A DNA stretch of 64,000 bases from Mesotaenium endlicherianum (Eukaryota; Streptophyta; Zygnematophyceae; Zygnematales; Mesotaeniaceae): NCBI GenBank assembly GCA_009602735.1, contig WELA01003517.1, positions 280,730-344,729 on the forward strand, in the 5' to 3' direction. The position numbers were made by a program, and so were the translations under genes. The notes under the pieces are model-generated. The model was not told the origin of the DNA. It saw nothing but the letters and a program-made list of their open reading frames with translations, and made no database searches. Below, one piece after another: positions 56,577 to 64,000 of the stretch; the first letter of the stretch is position 1, and each line of letters opens with the position of its first letter.

Positions 56577-59500
56577 AAGTAGCAATGCACTATAGGCGTG
56601 AATGCTCCGACTCCTCAAAACAATGAGGTCCCTGGACAGTGGTGCGTGTGCGAAAGATCGAGAAGCTGGCCGAAGCTAACGGAAGGTGAGCGAGGGGGCC
56701 TCACTCTGCGCGAGTTGGAGCGCTCGAGCACCGCAAGCAGCGTCGCGGCGTCCAGGTCGTCGCTCCGCGTCTTGAGCATCTGCTCCTCCTTCTGCTTCTC
56801 GTTGTTCGCGTCGTCGTGCTCCAGCCCCAGGATGTGCTTCGCCTTGCTCCCCAGTGTCGGGCCCTGCATTTAGTGTTTGCGCACACGTTGCCCCTTTCAG
56901 GCGTCAGTCCAGTCCCAATCAACATCAGCCCCGGACATCGTGTTATGAGAGACTCTCTATTCCGACCAAGCAAAAGAGAAGCAGCAGCAGCAGCGGCGGC
57001 GACAGCGAAGGAAGAATGTGTGCAAACTTGTAGAGGTTGGCATCCGCCCAGAGGTGCCTGCTCTCACAGGCTCCGTACAAAGAACAAACTCCTCCATGTC
57101 CTTCACCTCCTCTCAGCTATAGCTGTCAGCGGTCGGCTAGCATTGTGCAACCGCAAGCGTGAAGGAGACGGCTCCTGATTGAGGACTCTGGAGGCAGATG
57201 CTCAAGCACAGCAATGCAGGGCTGGACCCAAAGGAAGGAGCATGACGTGGCAGAGGGAGCCAGCTACTTCATTCATATAGGGCGCCTTGCCTTCACAAAT
57301 GCAAGAGGCAGGTTCACACTGCGTGACCGTTGGAGACGGGCAGGAGCAGGAGACATAAGTAGAGGCAGGCAGGCGCAGACGGGGAGAGGAGAGGAGAGGA
57401 GACCATGAGCGGCTGCTCCGTGCGATGCGCGCCCAGATCGCGCAAGTGGTGCAGCAGGTTGCGGTCCGTCTTGAAGGGCCCCATCAGTTGCCGCCCCCAG
57501 TGCCCAAACGTCAGGAACAGCTCCGTGGGCATGGTCGGGGCCGTCTCCGCATGCGCCTGCTCCTCTCATACATCCCCCCTCCCAGCAAGGGGCAAATTTA
57601 TCAAACAGATGGACAATGAGCAGATGGGTTGAGGAGCCCGGGACATGGGTGGCCCTTACCTTGCAAGGGGGGTTTATCCAGTGGCCTCCCAGTGCTCCGA
57701 CGAATACACGCCGTGGTATATCATTTATAAGTATCTGATGATAATGTGCAAGATTTGCTTCATCACCTAGCAAGCAACCTAGAGCTGCCGACGTTTGGCC
57801 AGGGCACATGCGTCAGCCCCGCGGAGGCACGCAGACGTTAGCGGCAGAAGGCTCTGAGGGGGGGCGCTCTGAATCTATGACAGTCTTGGCACAGGTCCGA
57901 CGCTATGGAATGCACTTCCTTAGGAACAGCAACAGCGCACAGCCAGGTGCCAGTCCAAGGGGGGAGATATGCAGCAGGCAAGCACGCGCTTGCCTTGACT
58001 TCCATGAAGGCGTCAATGACGATAGCCACCACGAGGTTGAGGAGCACAAAGTCGACGAAGATGATGTAGGTCCAGAAGAACACCACGCCCGCCGCCAGCT
58101 CCAGCCCCTTGAGCTGCATGAGCGACTGGTTGATGTCGTCGTCTTGCAGCATCATGTAGAAGCACCCCACCAGCGACGACGCCAGCGACCGGAACTGTTC
58201 CCTCCCCCCCCACGCACACACACGCAGGGCAAGGAGCGCAGCCACAAGACCGCTTCCGAGCTCAGCAGGCAGGGAGGCGGGCAGGTAGCGCAGCGACACA
58301 AAAGAAAAGGAGCTCTCCTATCGATTCCAAGACAGCTGGCGGGCATCAAGCCCTGCGGAAACGCGTCGGGACGGCTTGCTGTCTCATCCGTCGGCATGAA
58401 CGAGGGCTCAGTCACACCCTCCGCGATGTCACTCACTGACTGCTGGCGCTCGGCCTGCAATGGCAGATGTAGATCAATTTACACGATGACTCGCAGGGAT
58501 GGCTTGCTCTGTCGAGCCGAGGGGAAGCTCTAGCAGGTAGGGAGGCAACTCCTTCTTGCAGAAGCTGACGGGAGTAGGAGGGGTGCCGCTCGGCTGGAGA
58601 GAAAGAGAAGGGGTGACCTCTATCCTGCATGGCGGCACACTCACGTTCTTCCTCAGCAAGAATTCAGGCCCCATCCCCATCCCCAGCCCCAGCATCCGCT
58701 GAACCACATTCCCCCGATACTCTTCGTCAGCGGGCGGACTGCACCTGTACAGGCAAGGTTCCCGCACTTCCTTCTAGTTTATGGAGCTGGGGGTAGGGGA
58801 GGTGTACTTGATCAATGGTGCGGCCGAACACCAGATGGCCGAAGGTGGCATAGCCGACGAACACGATGAGCCACAGGATGAAGAAGTGCAGCAGCTCGGG
58901 CGACGCCGCGGACAGCGTGCGCGTGATGATGCCCATGCGCGGCTGGAAGTCCATCAGCTTCAGGATGCGCAGCACCACAAAAAAGATGCTGCACGTTGCA
59001 CGGTGTCGCGGTGGCGCACGGAACGAGCACGCAGCAAGGGAGGGGAGGTAGGTGCGCAGCACCCGTTTGTCAGCAAAGCGTGGGGTGTGGTGCCCAGGAG
59101 CACTCCTTTCTGGGAGCCTCTGGAGGCCGACACGACAGGCCTGTGAAGGACAGCACCTTACCCAATCGCACGCCACTGCTGCCATTGGCTCCACGGAGAC
59201 CCTGCCCAGCACTAGCATGCGATGGCTCCAAAGGGGAGGTGAGGAAAAAGGAGGGGGGCATGCCTGAATGCGCAATTTGCATAGCAGGGTGTAAGGCACG
59301 AGCTCCAAGGCAGAAGAGGACCGGGGATGGGGATGGGGATGGGGGCCCGGGCAGGCGGGAGGGAGGGAGGGAGGGTGCAAAGCACGCACTTGATGCCCTG
59401 GAGGCCGAAGTAAATGGAGCGGAAGCTGATCATCTCCCGCATCTGCGCAAAGCGCCGCATAGCGGTCTGAAAGCCGTCGTCCGGCTCCTTGATCTTCCAG

Positions 59501-62500
59501 AAGGCTGCGCGCGAGTGCAGGTCCGCGTACACGTTGTAGCGCGGCTCGATCTTGTACGGCAGCGCCTGCGTCATCACGAACGACACCCTGCACGCGCACG
59601 CACCCGGCCATCATGCACGCCAGCGGCCATCCACAAGCAGCAAGCACCCAGCGGCACAGCAACACAGCAGTCAGCCTCTGCGTGTGCTCAAGTCACAAGT
59701 AGATTTGGACCTAGAGGGGGGGGGCGGGGGGGGTTGGGTAGACCTACTTTTTCTTATGTTGCAACTTGTTTTGGAAGAGAAGCTTGCAAATTAGGTTAAA
59801 AAGGTTACGTGCTGTCCTTGGGTGCAAGCTTGCTGAGGTCTCCATACATTGGCACGGAGTTCCATGCAGCACCTATGTGAGAGAGAGAGAGGGGGGGCAC
59901 TATATTGGTGGCCGTAGTTGAAGCATGGCAGGAGCGGACAGCTGGGGCTGCGAAGCAAGCTCGCGTGCTTACGGATTGGGCAGGGGCAAGCTTCTACACA
60001 CAGGACGGTGAAGGGGGAGGCGGGGCTAGGGGGCCGCACCAGAGCGCGATGCCGAGCACCATGATGCCGATGGAGACGCTGTCAATGAAGTTCCAGTAGT
60101 TGAGGAAGTGCGCCATGTAGGACCCGTTGCGCTTCTTGTAGCGGCGCAGCTCGCGCAACTCCTCCCAGATGTTGACGGCCACGCCCACCACGAAGATGAT
60201 CTCCAGGCCCAGGCGCACCCAGTCCTTGGTGGTGCGGTACAGCTCCAGCGAGATGGACTCCACGTTGTACGTCACCGCCACCTTGCCGCCCACCTGTGTC
60301 AGCATCGTCACCATTGAGTTGGTGAACACATGGCTCTGCCCTGCGCGCCCCACGTCACAGCACGCACCCCGCCCACACACCCATACACACACACACCAAC
60401 ATGCACACGCACACAGGTGTCAGCAGGCATGCGCACTTGCACACAGAAGGGGGAGCTCGTATGCAGCAAAAGGCAGAAGCGCACACATGGCACCAGGGGG
60501 GACTCGTGGCACTTCTACAGGGCAGACCTTGTGCATGTGTGCATTCTGGGAGAGAGCATGGGGATGCCTTGAACTTCTGTGTGCTGCTTGTTACGGCCGA
60601 AAATCCGGCACCCACGCCATTCTGTGTGTGAATGGACAAAAGTACGCATATTCTCCGTACAAGTTTTGCGATCCGAATGGCGTGTGGGCTCCACGGTTTG
60701 TCCAAACCCTTGGTCAAAGGCATTAGCCCAGACCCAGCCCCCGCCCTCTTCCCCCTCCCCACCCCCTTCTTGAGGCTTGTAAGGTCCCACATACACTCAT
60801 ACGGTGCCAGCTTGCTCTCAATAGCCTGAAAGCTAAACCTTAGCCGCATCTCACATAAGCTGAGAGGTTAGCAGGGGCGGGCTCGCACCTGTTCACCCAC
60901 ACAGCTACACGACAAACAGTTTGCGCGCAGATGGCGGCCTGACAGCAGGCAAGACACGTGGCGGCACACGGCGAGAAGCGGCAGCACATGGCTGACTCTC
61001 ACCGTTGTAGGTGACGAGCTGCACCCGGAGCTCCTTGGTGGCGTTGTCCACGAAGAAGCCGTCGATGAGGTACTGCAGGGAGTACGTGGCCTGGTAGTTG
61101 TTAAGGTTCATGTCGAATATGTAGGAGTATATGTTCTTGAAGTCCTGCAGCAGGCGCGCATTCGATCCAAGCGAACGCAGATTAGCCCACGTACGTTAGC
61201 TCATAACGCGCCTGGCGGCAAGTGACTCCAACTTTGTGCTGCCCCCTGACGAGATACGCAGCGTGAAGACTTTCAGGATCCAGGTACGTCCTCTGACCAA
61301 CAGGTGCGAACGAAGAGACCACGCGACGACAGCACCTCGCGAGCTTGCTCTGAACTCCCTGCGTTCTCATCATACAGAGAGCGGGAATGCAAGCCTGCAC
61401 CCTGTACGCTGCTGCATGCTCGCTCGTCCAAGTCGGCCGAGAATGCTTCAGAGCCAAGCCAGGCGCACGGGGGACACAAGAAGGCCCCCCTCCCTCAGAG
61501 CCGTTGCAATCAGCTATGACAACTACATGCACTAGGACCCAGTTTTGGGAGAGAAGACCGCGGAGGCAAACCGAGAAAGGGGGCCGGGACTGCATGGGAT
61601 TGAGGAGGAAGTCAGACTCGGGGCGCACCCTGGTGGGCCGCGAGGAGAAGCCGTATGGCAGGCCCACTTCGTTGAGTGACCCGTTCTGGAAGTGCAGGGG
61701 GATGTCGGCTGCGAGGTTTGCGTCGTACAGCACGGAACTGGGCAGGTACACGGGGTTCACCCCGAAGGGCTCGCTGGACACCCCGCTGGTGCAGTCCGGG
61801 AAGATGGACTTGAACCTGCCACGTCAGCGCCGCCACGCCATCAGCAGGGGTGACACGTCGTCAGCGGAGGTGCCGCATTATCAGCACCGCTGCTGCAGGC
61901 TGCTTGCTGGAGCCGAGCTGCGCTGACAACAGAGAAAGCAGCAGCAGCAGGGCATGCGTTCCACATGCGTGTGCAAGCACGTGCTTGTGCCATGCGGCAC
62001 AGAAATGCTCCCTGCGCGCGCGCTTGCGTCATTTCTTACAGGAAGGCGCTGCTCTCTCCACTCGTGTAACGGACTGTGGAGGCAAGGAGAGCACTTGGCA
62101 CACGTCCTCCGTTCATCCAGACATTGGCGCAATTGACCTGTCGCTCATCATACAGCGGCTTGGCCAGCACAAAGTGCATCATCGCAATGAGCAAATGGGA
62201 GAGAGAGCTGCCTTTGTCCGCCTGCCTTAACGCACACATCATGCATGAAGCATTTTGTATGAAAGAAAGAGGGGGGNCAGGAGCCTGCCCCCTCCTCCCC
62301 CCCAACACACACACACACAGTGATGAGGCAATCAGACTATGCGATGCATTGTCCTTCCCTGGGGGCCTGCACGCGAGGGCAAGCTTAGAAGCCACGACGG
62401 GTGCAGCTGGGTCCTCGTGCTGGATGGTCATGGACTACTAAATATCCCTTGTTCCAGTATATCGTGGGCAAGTCACACAGTGCCACCTCCTCAATATGGT

Positions 62501-63824
62501 AGGTCCCTCAAATGCCACATAACCTGTGCAAGGCCGTAGGCCCATTTCGGCAGCCCCAAACTGGCATACTTGCGGAGGGGTGGGTGAGTGGGTGGATAGG
62601 TGTGCGCGTGCATAAGTTTGAGTGTGTGCATGAGCGTGTGAGTGAGAAATGTGGACAGAGAGAGAGGGAGAGAGGCAGAGAGAGAAAGAGGCAGAGAAAG
62701 AAAGGGCGCGAGCAGGCTGTGGCCACACCGGTTGTGCTGCGCGATGTAGCGGGCCAGCGTGATGTTCTCCTTGGGGATGAAGGCGGCATCCGTGACCTCC
62801 AGGTTGGGGCCGTACGTGCGCAGCGGGAACGAGAAGTTGAGGCCGGTGCCGATCGTGTTGGCTTGGCAGCAGGCTGCCTCGATGCGTGCGTGCATGCCAC
62901 CCCGACCCCAAACAGCCCTTGCTTTGTCAGCGGGGGTCGCCCTGAGCCTGCAGCAGTTATGGGATTGTGCGCCCCGCTCCAAATGCTGGCGCACGTATAC
63001 TCACACAACAGCTGGCACGCGGAAAGACACTGGACAGCCGACTCGGGAAAGCCACTCGTGTCGCTCTCTCTCTCTCACGTGTTCAATTGGCAAAAGCGTC
63101 TAGCACTCCTGCGAACTTGAGACCCGTGGGAAGAGCTTTGCAGGCGAGCCCCAAGCACAACGAGGTTTGCCCACCAGTGCACACTCAGCATTGAGAGGCC
63201 ACATGCGTTTCGGCACAGCCGCGCGAGCTCTTGATGCCTGACCCTAGCCGCGGTCGCACACACCCTGACCAACTCTTGAACTTTCTGCTCAAGCACCTTC
63301 GCCGTTCCATGTCAGCCCCACTTGAAGCCCAGAGGGGTAGCCGGAGCTTCCACTGCAAACACTGAGAACCCTCCTCTGCAGGCTATGGCCCGACCGCAGC
63401 ATAGCACCGTGATAGCTTGGCGTGGGAGGGACAGCTTGCATGCGGTGTCAGCGCTACGTGAACCTCCTCGACACTCGCTGTGCGTCGGTCTCGTTCCTAC
63501 AGGAACCGACCAAAAGAAGCACGCGCGATGTATGCAGTGCGGGCGTGCTCGAGCAAGGAAGGCAAGAGGAGCCCGTGGACGGCGGGGTGACGAGGCGGAA
63601 GGGCTCACCTCCGTCACTGCCGTGCGTCTGGCCGAAGGGGCAGGAGCAGATGGCGTGGCCGTACACGTTGGCGGAGCACGAGCAGTCGCCGCCGTCGAAC
63701 GCGCACGCCTCGTTGTTGCACTCCGAGTTGCAGATGCCGTTGAAGAGCATGGAGTAGTAGCACCCCGACGCGCACTGCGTGGGCGCCGTCACTCCCTGCC
63801 GGTTTGCCACCTCGTGGCGCTGCT
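54938..63824 (-). CDS. Polycystin-2/TRP-type cation channel with LNR module, 5' end beyond the window
   Basis: Twelve minus exons join in phase: 63824-63609, 62873-62729, 61815-61629, 61144-61003, 60340-60040, 59587-59390, 58988-58808, 58194-57994, 57556-57404, 56863-56705, 55809-55666 and 55165-54938. The order starts with an LNR (CASGCYYSMLFNGICNSEC, then EACAFDGGDC). The polycystin extracellular domain follows (LRTYGPNLEVTDAAF; LQYLIDGFFVDNATKELRVQ), then S2 (LGLEIIFVVGVAVNIW) and S3 (FLNYWNFIDSVSIGIMVLG). S4-S5 are IFFVVLRILKLMDFQ and ELLHFFILWLIVFVGY. The pore and S6 are FRSLASSLVGCFYMML and YIIFVDFVLLNLVVAIVI. A cytosolic coiled-coil tail ends it. It would be a non-selective, Ca-permeable cation channel; algal relatives act in cilia or the plasma membrane. 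The missing N-terminus should hold S1. Confidence 0.85.
55763..56590. repeat. 414-bp tandem duplication around a single N (likely assembly artefact)
   Basis: Sequence 55763-56175 is repeated almost exactly at 56177-56590, including a CA microsatellite of slightly different length. The copies meet at the lone N at 56176. The second copy carries only part of the channel exon (55809-55666), and the phase of the gene needs only the first copy. This is what results when two overlapping contigs are joined without merging. Confidence 0.9.
60361..60420 (-). repeat. (TG)n tract (sense strand) before the S2-S3 exon acceptor
   Basis: On plus it reads as CA-rich sequence. On the coding strand it is a TG/TGTG run starting about 20 bases upstream of the acceptor at 60341-60342. 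Confidence 0.8.
63609..63824 (-). other. LNR (Lin-12/Notch repeat) exon of the channel
   Basis: The Cys pattern C-x3-C-x8-C-x3-C-x4-C-x6-C with FDGGDC at the end matches LNR modules, which bind Ca2+ through the Asn/Asp cluster. More cysteines follow (CSCSANVYGHAICSCPFG). It lies just before the polycystin extracellular domain, so it would be extracellular. Confidence 0.85.
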
Positions 63825-63961
63825 CTGCAGCACCAAGCGGGCGAACAGTGGGGCGTATTGGCTTGGGCAGTGGCTTGGGCCGCTGGAGGGGCGGAAGAGA
63901 GGGCCCTGGCTGACCCACGCGGGAGGCCTGCCTGGCGCAAGCAGCGGGAGAGAGGATGCCA

Positions 63962-63994
<33 letters not shown>

Positions 63995-64000
63995 GGGGGG
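63825..64000. other. Probable channel intron with CA/GA microsatellite at the window edge
   Basis: On the coding strand this starts with a CT and TG run (63959-63995 on plus reads CA then GA) and ends with the acceptor CTGCAG before the LNR exon. No coding sequence is evident. The gene's earlier exons lie beyond the window. Confidence 0.6.

Noticed and set aside
58648-58752. A possible channel exon (ADEEYRGNVVQRMLG)
   Set aside because: The preceding exon ends in phase 0, which gives a stop here. Skipping to 58194 gives the expected S5-pore junction.
59809-59872. A possible 64-nt channel exon with good borders (reads AAWNSVPMYGDLSKLAPKD)
   Set aside because: Including it breaks phase, while joining 60040 directly to 59587 keeps the frame (ALW to VSFVMTQ).
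1-64000. CRISPR arrays, bacterial operons or phage
   Set aside because: Intron-rich eukaryotic genes and LTR elements throughout; no direct-repeat/spacer arrays seen.

Overview
The window is eukaryotic nuclear DNA, most likely from a large-genome green-lineage alga. The lineage call rests on family resemblance: a plant-type divergent SEC23, a peroxisomal polyamine oxidase exon ending in SRM, a UBA-RWD DEAH helicase, and Ty3 elements of plant/algal type. A large-genome prasinophyte such as Cymbomonas is my guess, with low confidence. Genes carry many short introns with GT-AG (and apparently some GC-AG) borders. The sequence is a draft scaffold: one 831-base N gap (26941-27771) and four single-N joins (28924, 45307, 56176, 62277), at least three of which sit on visible damage.

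Region 1 (1-25.0 kb) is AT-richer and made of nested mobile elements. It holds a PIF/Harbinger transposase remnant (1.5-1.9 kb), a GC-rich 209-bp tandem repeat (1.9-2.3 kb), and an inverted solo LTR of family B (2.64-3.19 kb). Next is a Ty3 chromovirus, element A (3.19-11.51 kb), which carries an extra long ORF between pol and its 3' LTR. Element B (12.97-17.20 kb) is an internally deleted chromovirus with both LTRs. It is inserted in element D, a minus-strand Ty3-type element (23.0 to 12.4 kb). D encodes Gag with zinc knuckles, a retropepsin-like domain, a complete but decayed DNA cytosine-5 methyltransferase domain, a linker and reverse transcriptase. This methyltransferase-bearing retroelement is the most unusual object in the window.

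Region 2 (25.0-33.9 kb, plus) is a GC-rich gene for a plant-type SEC23-family COPII protein. Region 3 (33.9-39.3 kb) is an AT-rich island with an RNF113/CWC24 spliceosomal gene on minus, divergent from the next gene across about 1.2 kb.

Region 4 (39.3-49.8 kb, plus) is a DHX57/DExH7-type helicase (C2H2 finger, dsRBD-like segment, UBA, RWD, DEAH core, OB fold). The exon carrying helicase motif Ia is absent, and a lone terminal exon of a polyamine oxidase lies in its place. Region 5 (50.2-53.4 kb, minus) is a CMTR2-like cap 2'-O-methyltransferase, convergent with the helicase. Region 6 (54.9-64.0 kb, minus) is a polycystin-2/TRP-type channel with an extracellular LNR (Notch) module; twelve exons join in phase and its 5' end runs off the right edge.

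The host genes are unrelated housekeeping or sensory functions (secretory coat, splicing, RNA helicase, mRNA capping, cation channel). No operon-like organisation is expected.
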